In this document: positions 34,488 through 43,491 of the stretch, in pieces
Layout: each line of letters opens with the position of its first letter
Numbering within the stretch: the stretch's first letter is position 1
Assembly: GCF_002086635.1 (NCBI RefSeq)
Contig: NZ_MVHD01000001.1
Coordinates: 62,001-126,000, forward strand
Direction of reading: 5' to 3'
Length of the DNA stretch: 64,000 nucleotides
Source of the DNA: Mycobacterium alsense
GTDB lineage: Bacteria; Actinomycetota; Actinomycetes; Mycobacteriales; Mycobacteriaceae
Made by a program: the position numbers and the translations under genes
Notes under the pieces: model-generated
Databases searched by the model: none
Seen by the model: only the letters and a program-made list of their open reading frames with translations
Told to the model about the DNA's origin: nothing

Positions 34488-35477
34488 TCACGCGGATGCG
34501 GCGTGGCCTGTCCGCAGGGCCTCGCATGCGGCGACAAAGCGAACCCACTCCGGCCTGGTGGGACGAACTCCCTCACCGGCGAGGGCATCGTCGCTCACCA
34601 CGAGACCGGGCTCGATCGGCGCCAGCCACCCGGCGATTTTGGCGACCTGGCCCGCCGGGCTGTCATCGAAACTCTGAAACACCCGGCGGCGGATCCACGC
34701 CCGCGCGCTGCCGGCACCCGCGGCCAAGTCCAACTCGGGAAGCCGCAGAGCACCCTGGCATCGAAGCGCCTGCTCCTCGAATCGATCCTCCCAGCAGTCC
34801 AGTTGCCACCCGCTCCACAGGCCCGGCAGGGCTCGAAAGACGCCGGTGGTGTCCGCGGTTTGCCACGCTCCCACCGTCTTTCGGCGCAAATCGATATGGA
34901 CGCCCCCCAAGGGGATCATGCCGAGCGTCAAGCGTCGGACGCCACGGCCGGGGAGCTTGTCGATCAACGCGGGCCCGTGCCACGCCGGGCTGACGTCCCA
35001 CCGCAGCGGCCATGTCCGGACTATGCCCGTGTCGTCGGCAACGGAAACGAGATGGCACAACGTGTTTCGGTTTCGTGCAAGCTCAATCGGCGGCCGCATG
35101 TCCGAGGTATCGGGCCGCACCTCGGCTCCCACATATCCCGCCAGTTCCACGGTGCCGTCATACGCCCAGCCGATCGCGTAGCCGGGCCACACGTCCGCGA
35201 GCACAGCCATCATGGCTCGGCGTTCGGCCATCGACACCATCAGCTCGTCGCCGAAGAACAACAGCCGCCCGCGGTCGAGGTCCACCACCACACCGCCGTC
35301 TGCCCACAGCGGATCGGTCCACTCGCCCTTGGCGCAGGGCCGCAGCGATTGCGCGTATCGCAGCGCGAGTTCCGGCCCACCGATCAGCGCATCGAGTAAG
35401 CGGCAGCCCGCCCAATGCGCGTAATACAACTGCCAATCCTGGTCTTTCACGATCACGTAGTTTGCCCTGTTGCCCAT
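34488..35477 (-). CDS. hypothetical protein, no family recognised
   Basis: A 329-residue protein with no signal peptide or membrane segment. Its start MGNRANYVIVKDQDWQLYYAHWAG is Trp/Tyr-rich, followed by DALIGGPELALRYAQSL, GVVVDLDRGRLLFFGDEL and AVLADVWPGYAIGWAYDG. The C-terminal half has LTLGMIPLGGVHIDLRRKTVGAW and LPGLWSGWQLDCWEDRF. High Trp content and alternating strands suggest a compact alpha/beta enzyme or binding domain; no catalytic motif is claimed. ATG at 35477 follows GGGGG at correct spacing; ATG at 35489 and a longer opening to 35591 are alternatives. It is divergent from the SEC-C gene and ends at the vapBC palindrome. Confidence 0.65.
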   Translation of the reverse strand: MGNRANYVIVKDQDWQLYYAHWAGCRLLDALIGGPELALRYAQSLRPCAKGEWTDPLWADGGVVVDLDRGRLLFFGDELMVSMAERRAMMAVLADVWPGYAIGWAYDGTVELAGYVGAEVRPDTSDMRPPIELARNRNTLCHLVSVADDTGIVRTWPLRWDVSPAWHGPALIDKLPGRGVRRLTLGMIPLGGVHIDLRRKTVGAWQTADTTGVFRALPGLWSGWQLDCWEDRFEEQALRCQGALRLPELDLAAGAGSARAWIRRRVFQSFDDSPAGQVAKIAGWLAPIEPGLVVSDDALAGEGVRPTRPEWVRFVAACEALRTGHAASA

Positions 35478-35663
35478 GTCGGCCCCCATTCGTACTGACG
35501 CGATTTCGAGCATCGTGTCTACTACGCCCAGCATCCTGCAGAGGTCCGACACCTTCGCAGCATCACGTTTGGCACAGCAATCTCTGTCCACAGACGGTCA
35601 ACCTATTTGCCCGCCTAGCAGCGACAAAGCTGTGACCTACTCGCATCTCGGCGAACCGAGGCA

Positions 35664-35669
35664 TAGGGT
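35664..35669 (+). promoter_or_regulatory. putative -10 box for the SEC-C gene
   Basis: TAGGGT fits TANNNT and ends eight bases before the GTG at 35678. A small hairpin CTCGG/CCGAG (35647-35660) lies just upstream. No ribosome binding site, so a leaderless mRNA is possible. The rest of the 200-base divergent region (35478-35677) holds no other feature I could support. Confidence 0.35.
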
Positions 35670-35677
35670 GGTCCCTC

Positions 35678-37642
35678 GTGGCGGAAGCGTTCGACCCGGT
35701 GCAGACAGTTGCGGCAATCCTGACCGAACACGGTCCGCTGCACTCGGACGATTTCGCGCGACACTTGCGCGACAGCGGCGTGGCCGAACCGGACGCCAAT
35801 ATCGACGAAATCAATTGGCCGGTGGCGCAATTGGCCGACGGTCGCTGGGTGTGGCTGCCGACGCTGCTGGCCGGGCGGGTGTTCACGCACCGGATCAGCG
35901 CCGATGAGATGGCCCGGGACGTGCTGGCGGTGACTCCGGACCTGGCCCCGATCGTCTCGCTGTGCGAGCACGAGGAGTACGGGCGGTTCACCGACGGATC
36001 ACCGGCGCGGGTGGCGATGCCGGACTACGACGACGAGCTGCTGGACGAGCGCGGCATTGCCGACGAGCTGGCCGACCCGGTGGGGGCCCTGCTCCTCGCG
36101 CCCGGCACGCTGGCGGCGTTGGGGGTGGCCGAGGGTGACCTGGTCGGGGTGCGGATCACCGACCGGGGGCTGGTGGCCGAGCGGGTGACGACGCTCGCCG
36201 ATGGCGTCGCGGGCGAGCGGCTGGCCGCTACTGTCGCTGCCGCCGAGCCGCTCGACGTCGCCGCTGCGGTATGGACCACATGCGTCGAGCACCCCACGGT
36301 CTTCACCGAGCCGCTGGCGCCCATCGGTGAGATCGTCGATGAGATCGGTCTGGCGTATGACGGTATCAACCTGGCAACCGCCGAATTCGATTTTGACAGT
36401 TGGCATTTCGACGTTGGGTGCGAAGCGCTGGCCGCCCGGCACGAGCTCGACCGCGAGGACGCGGTACCGCTTTACACGCTGGTCAAACTCTACGAGCAGG
36501 TATCGGCGATCATGGAGGCCATCGCCGGGGCGGACGACGGGCTCGAGGACGTCTCGACGGAAGCGCTCGGGGACACCCCGGAGCTGGAAGACCGGGAGTT
36601 CGCCGATCTGGTCGCCGAGGCCGGGGCCGCTCTCGCCGACCCCCTGGTCGCCGAGCTGCTGTTGACCGAGACGCTCGACAATGACCCCCGAGGGGCGGCC
36701 GTGCTGGGCCTGTTCGCCGAGATCCTCGAGCCGAAGGTGCCGCGCGCGGCGCGAGTCGCGTGTCGCTGGCTGCACGCGGTGGCGCTGGAGCGGATCGGCG
36801 ACATCGCGGCGGCCGAACGCGAGCTGCTGGCGGCGGAGTCGATGGATCCGGACTGGCCGCTGGTCCTGATGGCCCTGGCCCGCTTCGCCTCCGACCGCGG
36901 CGACGCCGAGCACGGCCTGGCGCTGCTGCGCCGCGCCGATGCCGATCCGGACAATCCGCTGGTGGAGTTGCTGGAGCGGTACCGGGCGCAGCCGCGCTCT
37001 GACCTCGGCCGAAATGAGCCATGCTGGTGCGGATCTGGCCGCAAGTACAAGAAGTGCCACCTCGGAAGGGAGCAGCTGCCGCTGGCCGCGCGGGTCGGCT
37101 GGTTGTACAAGAAAGCCTGCCACCACGCGCTGCTGGACGGGTGGGACGCCCTGGTGGAAGAGGTCGCCTGGGAGCGGTGCCGTCACGGCCTCGCCGACGA
37201 TCCCGACGCGCTGGACGAGGCGATGGGTGATCCGCTGGTGCTGGACACGGTGCTGTTCGAGGGCGGCGCGTTCGCGGAGTTCCTCGAGGTTCGCGGGTCG
37301 CTGCTGCCCGACGACGAGCGCCGGCTGGCGGAGCAGTGGGCCGCCACGGATCGCTCGGTGTTCAAGGTCGAGGAAGTCGAGCGTGGGCAGGGCGTCACCG
37401 TGCGCGACCTACGCACCGGCGAAACGCACGAGCTGCGGGAGCGCACGGCCAGCCATCGGTTGCAGCCGGGGCAGCTGGTGTGCGCGCGCGTGGTCCCGGC
37501 CGGGGACAGCATGCAGTTTCTCGGCGGCGTGGAACCCGTCGCGGCGCAGGAGCGCGACGCGCTGGTCGAGCTGCTCGACACGCGACCCGACCCGGTGGAG
37601 TTGGTGGCGCTGCTGAGCCGCCGACTAGCGCGGTCGAATTGA
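35678..37642 (+). CDS. SEC-C zinc-motif protein with helical repeats
   Basis: A 654-residue cytosolic protein. Mid-protein is a SEC-C motif GRNEPCWCGSGRKYKKCHLG (Cys449, Cys451, Cys460), the zinc-binding element found at the SecA C-terminus and in many uncharacterised proteins. Just before it is a TPR-like stretch (RIGDIAAAERELLAAESMDPDWPLVLMALARF, DAEHGLALLRRADADP). The acidic N-terminal half includes an AbrB/OB-like segment (LAALGVAEGDLVGVRITDRGL). The C-terminus has a beta-rich VTVRDLRTGETHEL. Function unknown; protein or ribosome association is inferred only from the SEC-C motif. GTG at 35678. Confidence 0.8.
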   Translation: MAEAFDPVQTVAAILTEHGPLHSDDFARHLRDSGVAEPDANIDEINWPVAQLADGRWVWLPTLLAGRVFTHRISADEMARDVLAVTPDLAPIVSLCEHEEYGRFTDGSPARVAMPDYDDELLDERGIADELADPVGALLLAPGTLAALGVAEGDLVGVRITDRGLVAERVTTLADGVAGERLAATVAAAEPLDVAAAVWTTCVEHPTVFTEPLAPIGEIVDEIGLAYDGINLATAEFDFDSWHFDVGCEALAARHELDREDAVPLYTLVKLYEQVSAIMEAIAGADDGLEDVSTEALGDTPELEDREFADLVAEAGAALADPLVAELLLTETLDNDPRGAAVLGLFAEILEPKVPRAARVACRWLHAVALERIGDIAAAERELLAAESMDPDWPLVLMALARFASDRGDAEHGLALLRRADADPDNPLVELLERYRAQPRSDLGRNEPCWCGSGRKYKKCHLGREQLPLAARVGWLYKKACHHALLDGWDALVEEVAWERCRHGLADDPDALDEAMGDPLVLDTVLFEGGAFAEFLEVRGSLLPDDERRLAEQWAATDRSVFKVEEVERGQGVTVRDLRTGETHELRERTASHRLQPGQLVCARVVPAGDSMQFLGGVEPVAAQERDALVELLDTRPDPVELVALLSRRLARSN

Positions 37643-37660
37643 TTTGCGCGCAGGTTTATT

Positions 37661-38434
37661 TCATCGGCTTCCTCCCGTTCCATTGAGCAGCGCCGACACG
37701 GTCGTGGGGCGCCACGGGCGGCCCTTCTGGGTGCGCTGTCCGGCCGAGTTGAGCACCCGCGCGGTCGCCACGTGCGTGACGCCGCAGCCGTCAACCAGCC
37801 AACGCACGTAGCGCTTGAGCTCCGGCTGCCGCTGCGCCCACGGCGCGGTCGGCGCCGGGAGCGGCGGCGGCATCACGCCTTCGGTGCGGACACCGGCGCC
37901 CGTCGGCGTGCGTCGCTCCGCCGGCCCCACGGGCGCGGCCCCCGCGGCGGCGGCCAGCGCGAGTTCGATGTCACGGCTGAGACTTTCGGCCCCCGCGGCA
38001 GCGAGCGCCGCGCTGTCGAGCTCGTCGACGGCCTGGACTTCCCGCCGCAGCGCCAAGTCGACCTCGCTGTACGCGCCGGCGACGGGGCACGGCTCGAGCT
38101 CCCGACCGACCCGCAGGTTGAGCCCGTGGCGCTGCAACACGAGGCTCAGTCGCCGCCAGTGTTGCTCACGCCCGAGATCCGGGCCGGCGAACGGCGCCCA
38201 GATGTGCATGCGACCCGCGATCGCACGGGCCAGCGCCGAGACGACCGCGGGCATCTCGGTGAGGTCGTCATGCGACACCGCCTCCCCAGGGGCGAACGAA
38301 AAGGCCTCGGCGACGGTGCACGCGTACCGCGCCGCCAGTGCCGACAGGTCGTCGCGGTGCCCCAGCACCGTGTCGTGGTCACCGAGCAGGATGACCCGGC
38401 ATTTCGCCGGCAAGTGCCCTGGAAGATGCGCCAC
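37661..38434 (-). CDS. hypothetical protein with recombinase-like C-terminal segment
   Basis: A 257-residue protein of unknown function. The N-terminal part has VILLGDHDTVLGH, ALARAIAGRMHIWAPFAG and REQHWRRLSLVLQRHGLNL. A Pro/Ala linker is followed by a basic C-terminal segment, YVRWLVDGCGVTHVATARVLNSAGQRTQKGRPWRPTTVSALLNG. That segment resembles the domain after the catalytic part of large serine recombinases (A..LN..G..T..G.PW....V..iL), but no catalytic domain is present. It may be a DNA-binding remnant or regulator. GTG at 38434 follows GGGAGG at good spacing. It converges on the SEC-C gene. Confidence 0.65.
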   Translation of the reverse strand: MAHLPGHLPAKCRVILLGDHDTVLGHRDDLSALAARYACTVAEAFSFAPGEAVSHDDLTEMPAVVSALARAIAGRMHIWAPFAGPDLGREQHWRRLSLVLQRHGLNLRVGRELEPCPVAGAYSEVDLALRREVQAVDELDSAALAAAGAESLSRDIELALAAAAGAAPVGPAERRTPTGAGVRTEGVMPPPLPAPTAPWAQRQPELKRYVRWLVDGCGVTHVATARVLNSAGQRTQKGRPWRPTTVSALLNGTGGSR

Positions 38435-38543
38435 GGATACCTCCCGATCAACCTGGGGTTCAATAGGTTCCCCACGCTAACGCGGGGCACCGACAGGTCT
38501 CGTTGACCTGCGCCGGCGCGGGTGGGGCAGAATCGCGGGCAGC

Positions 38544-39275
38544 ATGGCCGACGATGACGCCCCGCCAACCTCCCGACGCCGCCACATCGCGCGGCTCGCC
38601 GTGTTCGCCGGTTTCCTCTTGGCGCTGTACGTTCTGGTGGCCGTCATGCGCGTGGTCGACGTCGAGGCGGTGCGGCGCGCGGTGTCGGCCACCGGTCCCG
38701 CCGCGCCGCTGACCTACGCCGTTGTGTCGGTCGGGCTCGGCGCGCTGTTCGTGCCCGGCTCGATCCTGGCCGCGGGCAGCGGGGTGCTGTTCGGCCCCGC
38801 CGTGGGCATCGTGGTGACGCTTGGCGCGGCGGTGGGCACCGCGATCGTCGCCGGCCTCGTCGGCCGCCGCGCCGGCCGGGACAGCGCACGGGCGCTGCTG
38901 GGGAACCACCGTGCCGACCGCATCGACGCGCTCATCGAACGACGCGGGCTGTGGGCCGTCGTCGGTCAGCGCTTCGTCCCGGGCATCTCCGATGCGCTCG
39001 CCTCCTATGCGTTCGGGGCGTTCGGAGTTCCGTTGTGGCAGATGGCCGTTGGCTCCTTCATCGGTTCGGTGCCGCGCGCGTTCGCCTACACCTCGCTCGG
39101 CGCCTCGATCGGGAATCCGTCGTCGGCGCTGGCGTACGCGGCGATAGCGGTGTGGTGCGTGACCGCCGTCGTCGGCGCGTTCGCCGCGCGCCACGGCTAC
39201 CGAATCTGGCGCGCGCACACCCGCAGCACGGGGGGCCGCGGTGCCGACGAGGATGGCACCGATCGCCCGCGCTGA
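38544..39275 (+). CDS. DedA/VTT-family (TVP38/TMEM64) membrane protein
   Basis: A 243-residue integral membrane protein, ortholog of Rv0625c by length and synteny. VTT-domain proteins move or scramble lipids such as undecaprenyl phosphate. Segments: an N-terminal helix (LAVFAGFLLALYVLVAVM), LGALFVPGSILAAGSGVLFGPAVGI with the re-entrant motif, TAIVAGLVGRRAGRDSAR, and the signature RFVPGISDALASYAFGAFGVP followed by FIGSVPRAFAYTSLGASIG. A last helix and a charged C-terminal tail follow. It is transcribed toward the end of the mce2 operon; the two stops are two bases apart. Confidence 0.85.
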   Translation: MADDDAPPTSRRRHIARLAVFAGFLLALYVLVAVMRVVDVEAVRRAVSATGPAAPLTYAVVSVGLGALFVPGSILAAGSGVLFGPAVGIVVTLGAAVGTAIVAGLVGRRAGRDSARALLGNHRADRIDALIERRGLWAVVGQRFVPGISDALASYAFGAFGVPLWQMAVGSFIGSVPRAFAYTSLGASIGNPSSALAYAAIAVWCVTAVVGAFAARHGYRIWRAHTRSTGGRGADEDGTDRPR

Positions 39276-39277
39276 GC

Positions 39278-40825
39278 TCACCTCGCCGGCGTCAGCATGT
39301 CCTTCCACCCCTCGTCGCCGATATTCCGCGAGTTCTCAACGGAATACACCACACCGTCGGGGCCCACGACCTTGCCGCTCTGCACGTCGTAGATCGACGT
39401 CGCCACGCTCGGGATGTAGACGCACGGGTTCGGCTGCTGGCCGTTGCACCGGACCGTGCCCGACCCCGGCCGCTGCAACGGGTCGCTGACCGGCGGTGGG
39501 GTCCCCGGCAAGCGATCGGCGGGCAGCGGGTTGAGGCCGTTGTCGACCGACGGCGCGGGGATCACCATGCCCGGCTTCACCGGCTGGTCACAACGCGCGC
39601 TAGGCGCCGGGCAGGTGAGGACCTGGTTGGGATCGCCGTACCACGGGTTGGTGCCCGCCGGCACATAGGGCTCCTTGCTGCGGCACTCCCGCGGAGTGGC
39701 CGCCCGCTTGCCGGGCACGTCGACGCAGGGGTAGTTGCGGGCCCCCCGCACGACAGTGGTTGCGTCCATGGGGATCTTGCAGTAGGTGCCCGACGGCAGC
39801 GGCGCGGTGCTGGTGTCCGCCGGTGACCGCCATTCCGACGCCGGCAGGAAGCCCGTCAGGCACGGCGGCGGCTGGTTGAGGGCCGTGGCGCCGATGCCGA
39901 GCGCCGCCATCCCGGGGGAGGCCGACGTCACCGACTGGGCGATCGCACCGCCCTGCGGCAGGAACACCAGCGCCTGCTCGACGCCGTTGTGGTAGCGCTT
40001 GAGCATGTCGATCACGACCTCGAGGTTGGCCAGCGTCTGCGGCAGCGCGTCCCGCACGTCGGCGAACGCGGCGTTGACCTGCTCGGCGGTCGGCGCCGCA
40101 TTGGCCAGAATGCCGCGCACCGCCTGATCCTGCTGCGCGGTCTGCGCGGTTAACGTATTCAGGTTGGCGGCCCAACGCCCGATCGTGTCAGCGGAATCGA
40201 CCTGGCTGTCGACGATGGGCGCCGCACGCGCGATGATGTCGTCGACGTCGTCGAGGCTGCCCCGGAAGTCATGCGCGATCGCCTGAGCGCTGTCGACCAG
40301 GCGCTTCAGGGCGGGTCCGAGCCCGCCCACCGCCTGTGAGGTCTCGTAGAGCAGCGACGCGACCTTGCCCTTGGGCAACACCTCCAGCCCGTGGTTGGCG
40401 GCGTCGAGCGCCGGGCCGATCTGGCTGGGGACCGTGCTCTTGGTGATGGTGTGCCCGTCGCGCAGGTACGGGCCGTGCTTGCTCGTCGATACCAGGTCGA
40501 TGTACTGCTCGCCGACGGCCGAGACCGAGTGCACGTTGGCCGACGCGTCGGCGGGGATCTGGTAGCCGTCGTCGATGCTCAACGTCGCCCGCGCGCCGCG
40601 CCGGGTCGGTTCGACGTTGGTGACCTTCCCGATCGTGACGCCCCGGTAGGTGACGTTGGCCGTTCGGTACAGGCCCCCGGACTGCGGCAGCTCGGCATAA
40701 AGCGTGTAGCGGCCGATGCCGACCAGGCTGGGTATCTGCAGGTAGTACCAGACCAGCACCACCACCGCGGCCAGCGCCACCGCCGTCAACAGCGCCAGCT
40801 GCGTTTTGATGAGGCGGGTCAACAT
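39278..40825 (-). CDS. mce2F: Mce-family protein Mce2F
   Basis: Last of six MCE subunits of a lipid importer in the envelope. 515 residues: N-terminal membrane helix LALLTAVALAAVVVLVWYY (about 10-28), MlaD/Mce domain (YRTANVTYRGVTIGKVTNVEP), a long helical region, and a Pro-rich C-terminus with paired cysteines (PPCLTGFLPASEW, YPCVDVPGKR, CNGQQPNPCVYIP). ATG at 40825, three bases after the mce2E stop. Named mce2 because of the flanking Rv0584-, Rv0585c- and lpqN-like genes. Confidence 0.88.
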   Translation of the reverse strand: MLTRLIKTQLALLTAVALAAVVVLVWYYLQIPSLVGIGRYTLYAELPQSGGLYRTANVTYRGVTIGKVTNVEPTRRGARATLSIDDGYQIPADASANVHSVSAVGEQYIDLVSTSKHGPYLRDGHTITKSTVPSQIGPALDAANHGLEVLPKGKVASLLYETSQAVGGLGPALKRLVDSAQAIAHDFRGSLDDVDDIIARAAPIVDSQVDSADTIGRWAANLNTLTAQTAQQDQAVRGILANAAPTAEQVNAAFADVRDALPQTLANLEVVIDMLKRYHNGVEQALVFLPQGGAIAQSVTSASPGMAALGIGATALNQPPPCLTGFLPASEWRSPADTSTAPLPSGTYCKIPMDATTVVRGARNYPCVDVPGKRAATPRECRSKEPYVPAGTNPWYGDPNQVLTCPAPSARCDQPVKPGMVIPAPSVDNGLNPLPADRLPGTPPPVSDPLQRPGSGTVRCNGQQPNPCVYIPSVATSIYDVQSGKVVGPDGVVYSVENSRNIGDEGWKDMLTPAR

Positions 40826-40828
40826 CTT

Positions 40829-41974
40829 TCACTCGCCCCTTTCCACCAGCGGTCCCCCGGGCGCGTCGTTCGGGTTCGGCGTGTAGCGCACGTCCGGCAG
40901 CATGGTGCCCGGGTCCCGCCCCCACGACTGCTCGAGCGCCCGCAGCGCCCCGGAGAATCCCGTCCCGCTCAGCAGCGTGTTGTCCATGGTGGACAGCGTC
41001 AAATCCAGTGCCCCCGACACGTTGACGTAGTCGCCGCGGATCACCTTCGACACGTAGTCGATGTTGAACGGCGCGGTGAGGCCCAACTTCAGCGAGCCGA
41101 CCACGTACGGCGCCGCCCGGGCGAGTTCCCGCAGCGGTCGCTGCAGCGCCTGCAGGCTGCGGTGCAGGTTCGGCCGGGTATCCACCAGCGCCCGGTTTGC
41201 CGCGTCGCTGAACCGGCCCAGGGATTCGGTGGCGTCGGCGAACAGATTGCGGGTGTCGGCGAAGTGCTGGATCAGCGGCGGGATGTCGGTGAGCACCCGG
41301 TCCAGCGTGTCGTTGTTGTCCGCGAAGATCGTCAGCAGTTGGTTGCTCGAGTCGATGGCGCGGGTGAGGTCGTCGCGTTGGCGGTTCAGCTCGGCGACGA
41401 AAGTATCTATCTTGCCGAGGAATTCGCGCACCTGGTCGACGTGGCCGTCGAGGATGTTGATGACCTCGGTCTGGATCAGGTCGAGGTTCGGGATGCCGCC
41501 GCCGTTCAGGATCACCGCGACACTGGCCAGCGTCCGTTCGACGGTCGGATACGCCGACGAGTTGGTCAGCGGGATGGTGTCGCCGCTGCGCAGTGGATGC
41601 GGCGACGGGTCCGGCGGCGCGGCCAGCTCGACGTGCTGGGTGCCCAGCAGGCTGGTCTGGCCGATCTTGGCGGTCGCATTCGCCGGCAGTCGCACGGCCG
41701 GATCGAGGTCCAGCGTCAGGGTCGCGACCCAGTCCTTGAGGGCGATGGCGCGCACGGTGCCGACCCACACGTCGGCGACGCGCACCCGGCTGTTGGTGTT
41801 GAGCGCCAACGTATCCTGCATCTGCACGTAGACGGTCAGGCGATCCGGGCCCGAACCCCGGCCGATGGGCAGCGGCACGTTGGCGATGCCGCGCCAGGTG
41901 CACGACGTCACCACGAACGCCGTCAACAGGAACACCAGTGCGCGGCGGCATGCGCCAACCATCGTGGCTTTCAC
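40829..41974 (-). CDS. mce2E: Mce-family lipoprotein Mce2E
   Basis: Lipoprotein subunit of the Mce complex (the E position is always a lipoprotein). 381 residues. The signal peptide ends in the lipobox VTSC at about residue 25 (LVFLLTAFVVTSC), followed by the Mce domain (NSRVRVADVWVGTVRAIAL) and a helical region (GKIDTFVAELNRQRDDL, NNDTLDRVLTDIPPL). GTG at 41974 overlaps the mce2D stop (GTGA); the ATG at 41962 is an alternative that keeps the lipobox. Confidence 0.88.
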   Translation of the reverse strand: MKATMVGACRRALVFLLTAFVVTSCTWRGIANVPLPIGRGSGPDRLTVYVQMQDTLALNTNSRVRVADVWVGTVRAIALKDWVATLTLDLDPAVRLPANATAKIGQTSLLGTQHVELAAPPDPSPHPLRSGDTIPLTNSSAYPTVERTLASVAVILNGGGIPNLDLIQTEVINILDGHVDQVREFLGKIDTFVAELNRQRDDLTRAIDSSNQLLTIFADNNDTLDRVLTDIPPLIQHFADTRNLFADATESLGRFSDAANRALVDTRPNLHRSLQALQRPLRELARAAPYVVGSLKLGLTAPFNIDYVSKVIRGDYVNVSGALDLTLSTMDNTLLSGTGFSGALRALEQSWGRDPGTMLPDVRYTPNPNDAPGGPLVERGE

Positions 41975-43491
41975 CGCCCCGGCCCCGGTTGTGCGGCCGG
42001 CCCCGGTGGCGGCGCGGGTTGCGGATACCACGGCGGCGGCAGGGGATTGGTTTCGTCGTAGGCGTTCGGCGGCCCGGGCAGGGTGGTCCCCGGCGGCGGG
42101 GGCGCGACGTCGGGTCCGCCCATGAGCTCGGCCAGCGAATCCGGAGTCAACATGTTGGCCGTGAACGGCTGGACCTGCTCGCCCTGCATCCCGGGTGCGA
42201 CGATCCAGCCCGGCTCGGAGTTGCGGTGCGAGAACGGGGTGTCCCGCGAGAAGATCCCCGGGACGGTGGTGTCCTTGTACCCGGGCGGCGGGCGCAGCCT
42301 GTCCTCGGAGTAGGCCACCTCCTTGGGCAGTGCCGCCGCCGAACTGAACAGGTTGATGCCGGCCGGGAAGAAATTGAACTTGATGGCGTCCAGGACCGGC
42401 GCCAGGTACTGCGCGCACAACTCGGCCGAGTCCTGGTAGCCCAGCCGGCTGCCCGCCTGGATGGCGCTGCAGATGAACTGCATCGGGTTGGCGAAGTTCG
42501 GGAACGCGAACAACCCCGACAGCGAGCCCTGCAGCGGGTGGTAGAGGTTGTTGAAGTTGCTCGCATACGTGGGCAGCACGTGCAACGCGGTCTCCAGGCC
42601 GTCCCGCGGCTCGGGCTGCAGGATCGTGGTGGTCACGTCGGCGAGGTTGTTGACATCGTGCGCCAGCACGGATCTGTTGTCGCCCACGAACTTTCGGACG
42701 GTCGCGACCACCTCGTCGATCCGCTTGATCGTGTCGCCCAGCTCACGGTCGGACTTGGTGAACCAGCCGGTGAATTCGGCCAGGTCGCCGTTGAGCGCGA
42801 CGAACTGCCGGTCGTTCTGGTACAGCGCGGTGACGAACTGCGCCAGGCTGCGCGTGATCGCGACGAAGTCCCCCCGGCCCTCGTTCAGCGCGGTCAGCGC
42901 CTGCGACAAGCTGTTCAGGGTGTCGTTGAGCCGCTTGCCCTTGCCGGCCAGGTTGTCCGCGGCCGACTCGAGAATGTCGCCGAACGGCCCCTTCGGCTGC
43001 GCTTGGGTGGGACCGAGCTGCCGCAGGATCCCGTTGATGGAGTCGCGCAGCTGATCCCATTCGACGGGCACCTGGGTGTGCTCGATTGGGATCACCGCGC
43101 CGTCCTTGAGCACCGGCCCGCCGTTGTAGGGCGGCGACAGCTGGATGGTGCGCGAAGCGACCAGGCTGGGATTGAGGATCGACGCCGTGGCATTGGCGGG
43201 CACCTTGAACGTGTTGTCGTAGTGGAACGTGACCCGCATCTGGTCGCCGGCCGGCTCGATCTTGTCGATCGAACCGACCCGCACTCCCATGATCTGAACC
43301 TTGTCCCCCGGGTACAGCGCCAGGGTCTCTGAAAAATACGCGACCACGGTGGTGGTGGTCAGTTTCCGATAGAGGTGCGAACCGATCACGACCGCGAGGA
43401 CGGCCAACACCGCCACCAGCGCCCCGAGAACCATTGCCTTGCCGGACACTTTGGGCAGCCGAAGGCTGCGGATGTCGAAGATGGTGCTCAT
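41971..43491 (-). CDS. mce2D: Mce-family protein Mce2D
   Basis: MCE subunit D, 506 residues. N-terminal helix AMVLGALVAVLAVLAVVIGSHLY (about 19-41); Mce domain ETLALYPGDKVQIMGVRVGSIDKIEP; a coiled helical stretch (LNDTLNSLSQALTALNEGRGDFVAITRSLAQF); C-terminal Pro-rich tail (PPPPGTTLPGPPNAYDETNP and PPPWYPQPAPPPG). ATG at 43491 overlaps the mce2C stop by four bases. Confidence 0.88.
   Translation of the reverse strand: MSTIFDIRSLRLPKVSGKAMVLGALVAVLAVLAVVIGSHLYRKLTTTTVVAYFSETLALYPGDKVQIMGVRVGSIDKIEPAGDQMRVTFHYDNTFKVPANATASILNPSLVASRTIQLSPPYNGGPVLKDGAVIPIEHTQVPVEWDQLRDSINGILRQLGPTQAQPKGPFGDILESAADNLAGKGKRLNDTLNSLSQALTALNEGRGDFVAITRSLAQFVTALYQNDRQFVALNGDLAEFTGWFTKSDRELGDTIKRIDEVVATVRKFVGDNRSVLAHDVNNLADVTTTILQPEPRDGLETALHVLPTYASNFNNLYHPLQGSLSGLFAFPNFANPMQFICSAIQAGSRLGYQDSAELCAQYLAPVLDAIKFNFFPAGINLFSSAAALPKEVAYSEDRLRPPPGYKDTTVPGIFSRDTPFSHRNSEPGWIVAPGMQGEQVQPFTANMLTPDSLAELMGGPDVAPPPPGTTLPGPPNAYDETNPLPPPWYPQPAPPPGPAAQPGPGR

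Noticed and set aside
34445-34588. Extension of VapB upstream to 34588
   Set aside because: It would run through the 36-base palindrome and the end of another gene; the RHH domain begins at the ATG at 34444.
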